A stretch of 64,000 nucleotides of DNA from Campanula takesimana (lineage: Eukaryota > Streptophyta > Magnoliopsida > Asterales > Campanulaceae), in contig JAOWBW010000220.1 of the NCBI GenBank assembly GCA_026119855.1, forward strand, positions 1,108,828 through 1,172,827, read 5' to 3'. Every line of letters begins with the position of its first letter. The first letter of the stretch is position 1. Shown here piece after piece: positions 44,701 through 55,993 of this stretch. The notes under the pieces were generated by a model. It made no database searches, was not told the DNA's origin, and worked only from the letters and a program-made list of their open reading frames with translations. The position numbers and the translations under genes were made by a program.

Positions 44701-45494
44701 CACGAAATTAACAAGCACAAGTATCAAGAATAACACATAGGCATGTTATTACAAGCAAGGGGGAGCTAGTGACTTGTCCGAAATCAAATTCACCCAAACT
44801 AATTTCTGTTCGGCAGGAAATGCTCAACTCACCGCCCTGATCATTTATGCGAAGTCGGATTTTCGAACAAAGGCATAATTAAGCGAGAGGAGTCGAGAAT
44901 AGGGTAAACCCTAACTTTTCTCTCTGAGACAGAGGAAAAGAACGAGAAAGAACTTGAGAAAATGGAGAACATTCTCCAAGCAACCAAAGTTATCCTTTGC
45001 AAGATTCAAAAATTACAACTAGGCCCCTCAAGTTTCACTTTTGACAAAAAGGCCCTTCAAGTTTTAATTTGAGCATTTTAGCCCCTAAACTTTATTTTTC
45101 ACAAATGACCCTAAAGTTCAACTTTGAGCAATTAGGACCTAAATTTGCTCAATTAGTTAAATAATTAACTCAATTAAAATAGCATATAATTATGCAAGGC
45201 AAGAATTTAACATGAATTAGGACGGGCGTTACAAGACTAGGGTTTTGTCTTATTCTAGGTTAGGTATATAAGCAATGTTCCGCCCCCATACTCATTGTAA
45301 CTCAGATTTAACATATTATAGTGCAAGATCCTGGCTTGGTAGTGCCCCCAGACGTAGTCAAACATATTGACGAACTGGGTAAACAATTTCTTGTGTTCTT
45401 GTGTCTTTTGCTTTGATTTATATTTCTTGTGCTTGTTTGTGGTGATGTGTTTCTTGCGATTTGCTTGGGTGTTGGGAGGGCTTATTCCACAACA

Positions 45495-45571
45495 TCTGGG
45501 AGGTGATTTTTGAATCAAGATCCACGAAGAGATCATGATCTCCTGTCATGTGATTGCTCTGATACCAAATT
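45495..45571 (-). mobile_element. Leader and primer-binding site of a minus-strand copia element
   Basis: Immediately inside the LTR at 45572 the minus strand reads TTTGGTATCAGAGCAATC (about 45554-45571), the usual initiator-methionine tRNA primer site of plant copia elements. The rest of this element has been replaced by the copia 3' LTR ending at 45494. Confidence 0.8.
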
Positions 45572-45877
45572 TGTTGGGTGCGGAAGCTATGATAGGAAAT
45601 AGAATTGGATTTTATAGAAGAGAAGAGTAGCTACAGCTCACTCACATTTTTACAATGCTTATAGTTTCTTTGCTTAGATACTTAACATCACAAATGACTC
45701 AACTATTTATACTAGAGGATTCTAGTTTAATAACCTAGACAAGAATACAAAGAGTTGTTCTAATCTTCTAACTTCAGTGCATCTATATCCTCCATGAATT
45801 CACCACATGTCTTTTTCCCAATTCAATGAAATTCTCTTGAATATTCTAGAACAAGATTACAAATTAGGATTTTAACA
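45572..45877 (-). mobile_element. 306 bp copia 5' LTR
   Basis: On the minus strand it runs from TGTTAAAATCC to GCACCCAACA and is followed by a methionine-tRNA primer site. A TATA box (TATAAATA, minus strand, 45704-45711) supports promoter function. The matching 3' LTR is not present. Confidence 0.8.
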
Positions 45878-46203
45878 AGAAAGTGAGAGAAAGAGAGAGT
45901 TTATAAGTAGGGATTATATATGATGATGGTGAAAAGGGAAACTAAAAAAATAAATGAAAAACACAATCGGTAGTAGCTAGCAATGGTGTCTGAATTATAT
46001 TTCCACCCTCATATTTACACGGAGATTAAGAAATGGTGGAAGTGATATAAGTGTTGTGAGTGTAAAAGTAAAGTAGGAAAAAGAATCTGATTCATGTGAT
46101 CAAAACATATCGCGTATCAAACTCGCCGTCAGTTAAACCCCTAACAAATAACATTCAATCAAACATGATAGATCTTTGCTCATTCTCCCTTTTGTTTCTC
46201 ACC

Positions 46204-46247
<44 letters not shown>

Positions 46248-46309
46248 ATGTGAGAGGAGATGATTGGGTGTCTAGGCAAGATTAATAAAGGTGTGAAGAG
46301 TTTCAAAAC
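45878..46309. other. Flank with MITE-like fragment and microsatellite
   Basis: 46020-46080 resembles the MITE interior at 18050-18130. A TG/GT microsatellite spans 46209-46244. No gene is seen. Confidence 0.5.
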
Positions 46310-46997
46310 CAAAAACAAATTAACTTAACCTCTAAGAAGTCGCCAAAGAGATGTAAAGACTTGACATTAGAGATCCTTGACCTAGTACTTCTATTGCTTC
46401 TTTATCAACACCATAGTATGGAATATGGATACGGGCTTTGACAAGAAATTCCATGCCCTTCAATGCAAAGTTCTCTGCTAAATGACCAGCATAATTAACG
46501 TCCAAAACGCGTGGTGTATCAAGTTGAATCTTGTGCGGGACGGAGTAATAACCATAGCCACTCTTTATAGTCAGCTTCTACAGTGTAGCACATGAAATGT
46601 TTAGAATACAAATATTTCACCAATTCCAATATACCACATCTAAATCTTCAAGGACATGGCAGCTAGAGAGTAATCTATTAAGGGACTCTTCATCTTTAAA
46701 TCTAATAAAGTGAAAATGGATGATGGTAATAAGACCAAAGCAGGGATATTGAGAATGATAACTGATTCAACTTTAAGTTCCACGAGTGTGCTAGAAGTAA
46801 AAAGTTCAGAAGGCAGTGGACTTTTCTCCACACAAAAGAACGAATTGAGCTTTCGAACATTACGTGAAAGGGCAGCAGATATCCATGAATTAATATGTGA
46901 AGCATCATTTAATCGAACGCACTTGAGACCGAAATGACATATATGAGGCCTATTATGAAGAGCTAGCACTTTATAGACAAAAACCATGAAACTCATT
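46310..46997 (-). pseudogene. F-box/LRR protein gene, 3' part (split by Sirevirus)
   Basis: Immediately inside the insertion point the minus strand encodes VLALHNRPHICHFGLKC and HINSWISAALSRNVRKL, typical of the region between F-box and leucine-rich repeats in plant F-box/LRR and FBD proteins. Further blocks such as CHVLEDLDVVYWNW and a segment ending GMEFLVKARIHIPY continue to about 46420 after a frame change near 46640 and at least two stops. The N-terminal half is at 59283-59535, 12.3 kb away. Codon reading continues from one half to the other when the element and one target copy are removed. Confidence 0.85.
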
Positions 46998-47920
46998 TGA
47001 AAGAACCTGTTGTACATACACACTTTAAATAGGTAGATATTAGTTCACAAGAGGTCGACTATCTTGGCAGAGTTGTTCGACTATCTTGAGGTGCAGTGTG
47101 TGTATGTTGAGTTGTGCAGCGGAATTATAATGAAATAAATAGAAGAAATAAATGAGTAAATGAAAAATGATAAGTGTGTGAATAAGTGTGAGTAAATGGG
47201 ACACAAACACAACGATGTAACGTGGTTCAGAGTATTGCAACTCTCCTACATCCATGCTTCACTGTCCTCAACAGTGAAGAAGCAATCCACTATAATAGTT
47301 CGTCAAGAAATTACAATAAATTGCAAGAAAATTCCCTCAGAATTTTCCACCCTAATTAGCCTCACTAATTAAGGTTTGCACTTGTTGCAAAGTACAGAAA
47401 AAGAAAAGAAAAAGGTTTCACAAATGTGAGGGTTTGGTGATCTCTAAGATGGCTCTTGTGTAGCTATGTGAGATCTAGGTTTATTTATCTATTTTAGCAC
47501 ATATTTATAAATATCAAGTGTGCTTTTACACTTGAGTTTGCTTAGAAGCTTTAATCAAGTTGTATGAAAATATTGCCAAGACAGAGGTGGTGTCTTCAGT
47601 AGTGTAGAGTTTTTTTTTATAGGTCTTCATATTATATCCGTTTGAGTTCCAACGGTCTTCAACATCTTGGAAATGCATATGTCAGTCATTAATCTTTGAC
47701 TGGAGTAAAGTTTGTGAACAGTGTTAAGTCAGGTTTGACTTTGACTGGAAACTTAGTTGGCAAGTATGATAAGGTCTGCTATCTTGAAGGTTGGCTATCT
47801 CGACAGTAAAGATAGTGGACCTTTGAAGACTTGATGATTTCTAGTTTACTTCTTGATAATTCATTTCAAGCTCAATAATTATTTGTCAAAACACTTAGTT
47901 AGGAAAACTGGGTTCTAACA
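46998..47920 (-). mobile_element. Sirevirus-like copia 3' LTR
   Basis: On the minus strand it starts TGTTAGAACC at 47920 and ends GTTCTTTCA at 46998, preceded by the polypurine tract AAAAAGGGGGAAAT (47921-47934). It is the partner of 58362-59282, with roughly 3-4 percent differences by eye. TATA (TATAAATA, minus strand) is at 47502-47509. Two TCGACTATCTTG words 22 bp apart lie at 47055 and 47077, and related words at 47775-47822. Confidence 0.92.
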
Positions 47921-48093
47921 ATTTCCCCCTTTTTGGGAAATAATTAAGAATAGAAGTAGAATTTAATCTGTAAAGATAACTCAAGACATAACAAAAGTTA
48001 GATCACAAGAGAAATGCAAATGTTTTAAGTTTTACATCCCAAAAAAATATAAAACATTGTTTAATAATAACAAAAGGTTAAAGATAGAAGAAC

Positions 48094-51000
48094 TTAGTGA
48101 AATAGGGCTTCTACACTATCTTCACTTTGGTAGTCTGGTTTAGGTTGTGCTTCTCCAAGGTCTACTGCTGTTAGGTGTCTTTCTCTTTCAAGATTCAGTA
48201 GATGGAGTTGCTTTTTGTTGTGCCTGAAGTAATACTGCTTGTTGTTCCAAGTGAGATTCATCCTATCATCATACTGAATGCCATGGTTGATCAGTTGGAT
48301 CTTCTTTAGTAAAGGCTCCTTCTTTCCCAAATTTATTGAAACTGAAGGGGCAGGACCAAGTAGGAGTTGTCTTAATGAAGATAGCCATCTTGGTGAATGT
48401 TGATCCTGGGAGAAGATTTCTTGAGGTTGAATGAACTCTCTGAAATTTCTTGAATGGGTACTTGCTTCAGTCTGGTCAACTGTCTTGCCAGCAAGAGTTT
48501 CTTGAACCAACTTTGTAAAATCCTGTCTTAGTCACTTCATTTGAGCTCTCACATAATTACCAACTGCATTGATGTCTTCATGAGTTGCAGCAGGAAATGT
48601 GGATGAATATGCAGGCACAATTGGATCAGGAATGAGATGGAAGGAGTATTGATGGAAGGGCTCTTGAAGTGAAGGTTCATTAGGAAAGATAGTGGAGCTG
48701 GGAAGGATTCCACCAAATAACCTTTTGATAGCACAGAAACCAAACAACTTTTCACAAACTAGCTTCCAATATATCACTTTGATGAGGTCAATGCACTTGG
48801 TCAGAACTAATCCATATTTCATATGGAGGCCTTCATTGAGCTTGGGAGACAGCCATTGGGAGAAGAATTTTTCCCATTGAACCATTTTGCCTCCATTAAG
48901 GCTTGAGGGAACAAAAGGGGTCTCATGGATGTAGAATCTGTTCAAGGCTCGTCTGAATGTCTTCCACTCATTGTGTACATAGAATATTCTCCTAGCAAGC
49001 TCTCTAGTAGTCATTTTCAGTTGGGCTTTTGAGTAGGTCCAATACTGACTGAAGATAGCTGAGTTAAGGATTTCTTGTGGAAACTCAAGATGGTCAAATG
49101 AAAGACCAAGAGGGAGAATGGATGATATAGAGAAGTCAACTAGATGAGAAATGAACCAAGGGGGAGGTGTATAGTAAAGATGGATCAAATTGGTTGAAAA
49201 GAAGGGATCTATTGAGGAATTATATGGACCAAGAGTGATGACTCCAAAAGAGGAATTTGTATGAATGTGAGGATCATCAACTTTTGAAGAGTGGGATGAG
49301 GAGGAATATTGACCAGTTGGGGGAGCTGTGTCCAGACCAAGTCTCTTCCATGTAACATCAAAACCAAATTTTTTCTTCAAGTTCATGAAACTTGGCAATT
49401 TTACCCATATCAGATAGGGCAGAATAAGCTTCTTTATCAAATGAGTTATCCTCAACTAATATTGCTTTTCCTTTTCCAGATGAGAAAGGAAGGGAGGAAG
49501 AAGGTTGAACAGGCCTCTCAATTGTTAATTGGGTGGAAGGAATAGATCTTAGAGGGCTGGGAAGAGATTGGGCAAGGTCAACTGTCATGGACCTAGATTC
49601 ACCAGGGTCTACTGTCTGTTCTTGAATGATTTCAACAAAGTCATTCCCCCTTTCTGTTTCAACTAAGAGCTCAATCTCATCAAGAATTTCATTCCCTCTA
49701 TCAGTTTCAACAAGTACATCCTCAAATTGAGATAAGAGACCAGGAGTGGGCATGAATGAGGAAGATAAAGGACCTGATTATATAGGAGAGTGAGGAGGGG
49801 GAGAGGAGGCCTTTTTTCGTTGAGATAGAGTTAGGGTTTTGAGAGCTTCTGCAGCTTTTTGGGCTTCTGAACTAATGGTCTCAGTTGATGAACTATGATG
49901 AGCAGGGTCAAAGTCAAATATTTCAGGAGGAGAGATGGAGGGAAAATGGGGTGGTGATTCTTCTTCAGGGATAATCATCTTTCTTCTCTTACTCAGAGGT
50001 CAGACTGAGACTGGGGAACCTCATCTAATTCAATGGGTTCATTGTCCTTTTGTAGTCTCTTTGATTTTCTGGATGGTTGGGGTTTGGATTTTTCTGGCAA
50101 GGGTGTGGGTGAGTGTTTAGGTTTGGCCTTGGATCTTTTGTATACAAAGGCAATTTTGGAGGAGGGAGAGGGAGTTTGAATTGATCTGGGACCAAGAGTA
50201 GAGAGTGGTGGAGCTTCAAGAAGTAGGGGAGGAATGATTTTGGCTAAGGGTTCATGCTCAGTAGGGTCATCATCCAGGTCCACTATCTTGGGTCCTTTGT
50301 CTTTCCTACCCTTTCCCTTGAATCTTTGGGCCATTTCAGCTAGGGTTTCTCTTTCAATATCACTGCCAGAGATTGATGATACATGGGAAGGTGAATTTTC
50401 ATCTTGATGGTCAGGATCTGGTTGATCTTTAATCGGTTCTTGTACCCTACCCTGTTGTTTGTATGAGAAGGTATGAATGCTAATACCTTATATCTGTGAT
50501 GGGTTGCTTGCCTATCATAGGGGGCAGGTACTCTAACTCTCATTGTTCTCCCAATTTGAAGCAACATCCCACTCATGAACCTAAATAATCTTGGATTTGG
50601 TTTTGATTTTAAGGGGATGATGGCCAGACCTAAGTCTAAAATTAGACAACAACACAAAGCTCCAATTTGTGGTTTGAACTGTATGCAATAGACACAAAAA
50701 TTGTTTCCTCTCACTAGGGCTCATGATATGGTGAGATGAGGTCTTTCCACATAAACTTTTCATAACTACATCAGCTAGAGTAGAAAATTGGGGAGATAGG
50801 AGGTTTTTATAGACAGGTTTATTAGTATGGTAAGCAGGCCATCCCTCTATAGTAGCAGTTTGAGATGAGTAATTGATATTGGAATCCCAAATGTTTGTTA
50901 TCATGTAGGGTTCATTCACAGTGCCATAAGTGGCAGCAACATTACTAAGGGATATAGTGTAGGAGGTACCTTGGAGAGTAAACTGAATGTTGTATTGCTC

Positions 51001-51104
51001 TGTCCAAACTCCATTATCGTAGATGTGGGAGCAGAGCAGAGAAAGAATTGGATGCTTGGCCTTCATGAATGTCTTCAGTTTAGCATTTGTGGGAAGCTCT
51101 CCAA
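48094..51104 (-). pseudogene. Sirevirus env-like ORF region (broken)
   Basis: Between pol and the 3' LTR the minus strand carries a long coding-like region now split by at least five stops or frameshifts (51104-50581, 50334-49993, 49978-49358, 49455-48532, 48510-48094). The start (MIGELPTNAKL) leads into a compact domain ending SPSERKQFLCLLHTVQTTNW, then a Lys/Pro/Ser-rich linker, an acidic stretch and a helical C-terminal part. This order and position match the env-like ORFs of SIRE1-type Sireviruses. I see no convincing membrane segment. Its N-terminus is cut by the LTR fragment at 51105. Confidence 0.7.
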
Positions 51105-52535
51105 TCATATGATTAAGTCAAATACAATATGATGAATACTAGAATACTAACCCTTGATGCCTTTGATTTTTGCAACCTGGAGGCTTGAAACCTTGATCAC
51201 GAACATAGTAAGAATTACGAACTTTGAAGATGATAAGTTTCACCCTCTAGCGGTATCCACACCACGAACGAATATCAAGAACACTTGATCTTGGTTGCTA
51301 GACCAAAATTGTGAAACACGTTTTCACAATTAATATGAACTATATGGAATTTTATTTGTGTATTATTTTGTTCTTCAATCTAGAATGTCTTAGAACAAAA
51401 TAAAACCTCTCTCAAACTCTTTGAGATTTTCACAAAAACATTAGCTTTGATTCTGGCCGAATTTTGCTGTTTATATACAAGTTAGACCTATTCCAAATAG
51501 GAAACTTGTGTCTAAACCCATCCAAAATTCTTTTCCAAATCAAATCAGGAAACCAGTCCCGACATGGTGTGCGGCCGCCCAAAACAACCTGTGCGGCCGC
51601 ACATCTATCTGGAAGGTTCTGGTACTATTTGAGCCAAGTTGTACGGCCGTCCAAACCTTTTTGTGCGGTCGCACACCTGCCCCAGATTTCCCTAATTTCC
51701 AAATTCCTCCAAAGTCCTTCGACTCAATATTCCGATATAGTCCTTATTTAAGATTCGTTCTATTGTGTGTGACCCTCTAGGATTACACTAAGTTGGCAAT
51801 GGGTTCAAACATGAAACCATAAGATATGATTAGGTTCTAGCAAACCGTCATACCTACCCAAATAGTATAACTAGATACAAGTTTTCATTCCTTTAGAACA
51901 TGTCATAATCCCTTTATCCACGATGTCATTGAACACAAGTCATGGTCAATAAGTCAACTTGTATTGTTCAATACTTTCTCGATTCCTAATATGTTGATAA
52001 TCCAAATGACATTGATCTAATCAATCCATTTGAGTTTGGCCAAACATTTCACCAACATCATTCCTTCGAGGGGCCCAAGCTTGACATCTCTCTGAAGAAG
52101 GACAAATCCAATTAGCTTATTATTCTTCCCTACATGAATCCGATTATGCCAATCATACCCTTTATAACTACCGTGTTAAGGCAGCGTTTGAATATGTCAA
52201 ACATAATCTTCATCAAGTGGAAGACTATAATAACTTCATGTCTAAGGATTCAAATGACATAACTAATATGAGATTTATATATGACATAGACCATGACATA
52301 AATCTCATACAGCGGGTCATGTCCAGTACCTTGTTCCAAACAAGTACCTATAAATCTAACATGATCATCCCATGATCATTTAGCCTTTATACTAGTGCTT
52401 AACAAGCTCTAGGGACAAAGATTATTATAAGCAAACATGAGCAACAATAATAAACTTATTATCTCTTTATCATCATGAATAAAATGATAACTTATACAAC
52501 GTTTAACAAACGTGCCTAGGGCACCAACACCAACA
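51105..52535 (-). mobile_element. Truncated copia LTR, family A, inserted in the Sirevirus
   Basis: Homologous to 11660-13346 along its length but lacking the MITE there. On the minus strand it begins TGTTGGTGTTGG at 52535 and is cut off at 51105, about 70 bp short of the LTR end. TATA (TATATAAA) is at 51470-51477. Four dyads start at 51569, 51591, 51641 and 51663. No internal region accompanies it and no target duplication remains. Confidence 0.85.
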
Positions 52536-53045
52536 TTCAGATCAGGTGAGAAAGAAGACGGAAGCTTCAGGTCTGATGAGGCTTATGTCTTTAGTGAGAG
52601 CCATAATTCTTCTGGCACTTTCAGCTTCTCATCACCTTTAGATTGTTTGCCTAAACCTCAGGAAGTAAGAAATTGGTGGCCTAGGACTATGTGGCCTTCA
52701 TAAAATCAGTCTGTTAGTGGATTTGAGTCATGGAGATGGGATAGTAAACTCATGTTAGAGAGAACTGATGAGTCTGGTCAGCCATTTGCTGGGACCTCAT
52801 ATAGAGGAAAGAAGGAGGAGGTGGATACCTCAGCAAAGTGTTCATTTGTTGTTGGAGAATGGAAGTCAGAAGGGTAGTTCTGAGAAAGAGAAGATAGTGG
52901 ACCTTGTGGAGAGGTAATGGAGCAGCTGACACATTTTATCTCCATTTTTTCTTGTAGGAGTAGGGTAGCCTTTTATGGCACCTTTTTGTTGTATTTACTC
53001 CTTTCTTTGTATTGTACTCCACTACGCTTAATGAAATTTCCCTTT
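52536..53045 (+). other. Unexplained segment between LTR fragment and pol
   Basis: The plus strand reads through about 55 codons including SDEAYVFSESHNSSGTF to a TAA near 52703, and then a further 55 codons or so with GFESWRWDSKLMLERTDESG. This is protein-like composition, opposite in strand to the element. The right part is non-coding. I recognise no family. Confidence 0.3.
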
Positions 53046-55887
53046 TTATTTACCTGGCATATTTAGCATCTCCATATTTGCTCTCAAATAGCCAAATCTT
53101 TGTTCATCCAGTGCTTTTGTGAAAATGTCAGCCAGTTGATTCTCAGTGCACACATGAGAAAGGCATATATCACCTTTTTCAACATGATCCCTTATGAAAT
53201 GGTGCCTAACTTCAATGTGCTTTGTTTTAGAATGCTGAACTGGATTCTCAGTCATTGCTATTGCACTAGTATTATCACAAAAAATAGGAATATGATCTTG
53301 AAAAATTCCAAAGTCTTTGAGTTAATTTCTAAGATAAAGGACTTGTGAGCAACAAAGTCCAGCAGCAACATATTCTGCTTCTGTAGTTGATGTAGCAACT
53401 GAATTTTGCTTTTTGCTGCACCAACATACAATTCTTGAGCCCAGAAACTGACAACTACCACTGGTGGATTTCCTATCCAAGTTGCATTCAGCATAGTCTG
53501 AATCAGTATATCCAATGAGAGATAAAGGAGATTCTTTAGGGTACCAAATCCTAAAATCAGGAGTCCCTTTAAGATATCTTAAAATCCTTTTAATTGCTGC
53601 TAAGTGTGATTCTTTAGGATCTGCTTGAAACCTAGCACATAAGCAAACACTGAACATGATGTCAGGTCTTGAAGCAGTGACATAGAGAAGAGATCCAATG
53701 AAATTTCTATACAGAGTTTGATTCACACTCTGACCTTCAGGATTTGCATGTAATTTAGCAGTTGTTGATAGAGGAATTTTGGTTGTGGATACATTCTGCA
53801 TATCAAAATTCTTCAACATATCTCTAGTATATTTCCCTTGATTTATGAAAATTCCATTGGGCAATTGTTTGACTTGCAGTCCCAAAAAGAATGTGAGCTC
53901 TCCTATCATGCTCATTTCAAATTTCTCTTGCATGGTTGATCCAAGTTCCTTGCATAAGTCATCATTAGTTGAACCAAATATAATATCATCCACATAAATT
54001 TTAATGAGTAAGATATCTTGGTTGGACTTTTTGATGAATAAGGTCTTATCAATTTGCCCTTTTGTAAATGCCTTTACAAGTAGAAAGTTGGACAAAGTCT
54101 CATACCAGGCTCTAAGGGCTTGTTTGAGTCCATACAATGCTTTATCCAATTTATAGACGTGATCTGGGAATTTTGGGGATTTAAACCCAGGAGGTTGTGC
54201 AACAAATACTTTTTCATGAAGAATCCCATTCAGGAATGCACTTTTAACATGCATTTGATATATAGTCATATTTTTGGATGATGTGTAGGCAAGAAACAAC
54301 CTAATTGCTTCAAGCCTAGCAACTGGAGCATAGGTCTCATCATAGTCAATATCTTCTTCTTGTCTGTAGCCTTGAGCTACCAATCTTGCTTTCTTTCTTA
54401 TGACTGTGCCATTTTCATTCATCTTGTTTCTGAACACCCATCTAGTTCCAATTACAGTTTGGTTTTTTGGTTTAGGGACAAGCTTCCATATTTTTGTTCC
54501 TTTCAAATGGTTCAGAAGAGATTTTGGGTAGATTATAAGGAAGATAGTTGAGTTGGTCATTTTTGGAATTTTGGGAGATAATGGGTGAAGGTTCAGGTAG
54601 AGAATCAACATTTCCAAGAGTTTCATCAAACTCATCAATTTTTAAATCCCAAGCATGGGGAGATTCATCAAAATCCACATGAATGGACTCTTCAACCACC
54701 ATTCTTCTTCTGTTATAAACTCTATATGCCTTGCTAGTTGCAGAGTAGCCAAGGAATATACCTTCATCACTTTTAAACTTAAATTTGTCCAAATTATTCT
54801 TCCCATTATTGTGAATGTAACATTTACTTCCAAAAGCATGAAAGTAAGAGATAGTTGGAGTTCTTTCATTCCACAATTCATATGGAGTCTTCATGTGATA
54901 TTTATTAATCAATGTCTTGTTCTGAATATAGGCTGCAGTAGTAACAGCTTCTCCCCAGAAATACTTAGGAAGATTGTTTTCAGATAACATGGTCCTAGCA
55001 TCTTCACAAATTATTCTGTTCTTTCTTTCAGCAACTCTATTTTGTTGAGGAGTTCTTGGGGCTGAAAAGTTGTGACTAATTCCTTGCTGATTGCAAAAAT
55101 CTTCAACAACAGTATTATCAAATTCAGTACCATGGTCTGACCTTATTTTGACCACTTTGATGCTTTTGAGGTTTTGCACTTGATTTATCAATTTTACTAA
55201 TTGACCAAGAGTTTCTGATTTTGATTCCAAGAGAATGATCCAAGAAAATCTTGTAAAGTCATCAACTATCACAAGAGAGTATCTTTTTCCTCCAAGGCTT
55301 CTAGTCCTGACTGGTCCAAATAAGACCATATGAATAAGTTCAAGTGGTCTTTTTGTATCCAATCTATTTTTGGCTTTAAAAGAAGTCCTTTGTTGCTTTC
55401 CACACTGACAAGCATTGCACAATTTATCCTTTTTGAAGGATATCTTTGGAAGTCCTATAACAAGTTTGGAGGATGCAAGATTTGCTATGCTTTTAAGGTT
55501 CAGGTGAGCTAATCTCTTATACCAGAGCCATGCCAAATCAGACTGATTATAAGACAGTAGACACATGGCATTGGAAGATTTAGTCACATCAAGGGATATG
55601 CAGTACACATTTCTTTTTCTGAATCCAGTAAGAATGACTTCATCATTTGAATTCTTTACTTGACACAGGTTATGAGAGCACACAACATGAAATCCTTTGT
55701 CACAGATCTGACTGATGCTAATCAAGTTGTGCTTGAGACCTTCTACATAGGAGACATTTGATAAAATAATACTTTTTGTGATCAAGTCTCCATGTCCTTT
55801 GACTCTGGCCTGAGAGTTGTCTCTAAAAACAACATTAGGGCCATCTTTTGGAATGAAGTTCTGAAGCCATTTCTTGTTGAAGATCAT
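53046..55887 (-). pseudogene. Sirevirus pol: pre-integrase, integrase, RT, RNase H (broken)
   Basis: Order on the minus strand: pre-integrase (55887-55400) with LWYKRLAHLN and CNACQCGKQ; integrase with IRSDHGTEFDN and TPQQNRVAERKN; RT with motif A and IYVDDIIFGS; RNase H with GYTDSDYAECNLDRKSTSG and STTEAEYVAAG, finishing at 53046. Key changes: the first integrase Asp is Val (LIHMVLFGP, usually HMDLFGP); the RT motif A Asp is His (MHVKSAFLNG); the first zinc-finger His is Tyr; and TAA replaces Gln after VLYLRN at 53322. There is also a frame change near 54500-54640. The element could not transpose on its own. Confidence 0.93.
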
Positions 55888-55993
55888 GTGCCTGCTGCAG
55901 CCACTATCTAGGTACCAGATTCCTATATTAAAATTCTACAAAACAATTAAATAAAAATAAATATGGTCCCCTTTGAATTATGGGTCCAGGAGG

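Larger units (their letters stand above)
41854..45233 (-). mobile_element. 3.4 kb gypsy-type solo LTR with AGACT duplication
   Basis: Ends are TGACACGCCC and GGGCGTTACA, which are inverted, flanked by a perfect 5 bp duplication AGACT (41849-41853 and 45234-45238). No internal genes are present, so this is a solo LTR left by recombination. Orientation is minus, judging from a TATA-like TATATA at 44055-44060 with paired dyads upstream and from its TGTAACGCCCGTCC start. It contains a 57 bp tandem duplication (about 42000-42110) and repeated hairpin words. The size suggests a Tekay/Del-like gypsy family; that is inference. Confidence 0.88.
41587..45494 (+). mobile_element. Copia 3' LTR split by a solo LTR
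   Basis: Preceded by the polypurine tract AGGTGGGAGAT. It starts TGTTGGAATAGAG and ends TTCCACAACA. Removing the insertion at 41854-45233 and one copy of its duplication leaves a 523 bp LTR with a TATA box (TATATA, 45265-45270). Four dyads (GCTCGGCCGATC, ACTCGGCCGAGT, GCTCAGCCGAGC, ACTCAGGCGAGC) start at 41659, 41681, 41751 and 41773, 95-221 bp upstream of that TATA box in the uninterrupted LTR. Confidence 0.85.

Noticed and set aside
47820..47935. Rho-independent-type terminator near the T/C run at 47921
   Set aside because: This is the complement of the polypurine tract of a minus-strand retroelement, not a terminator.
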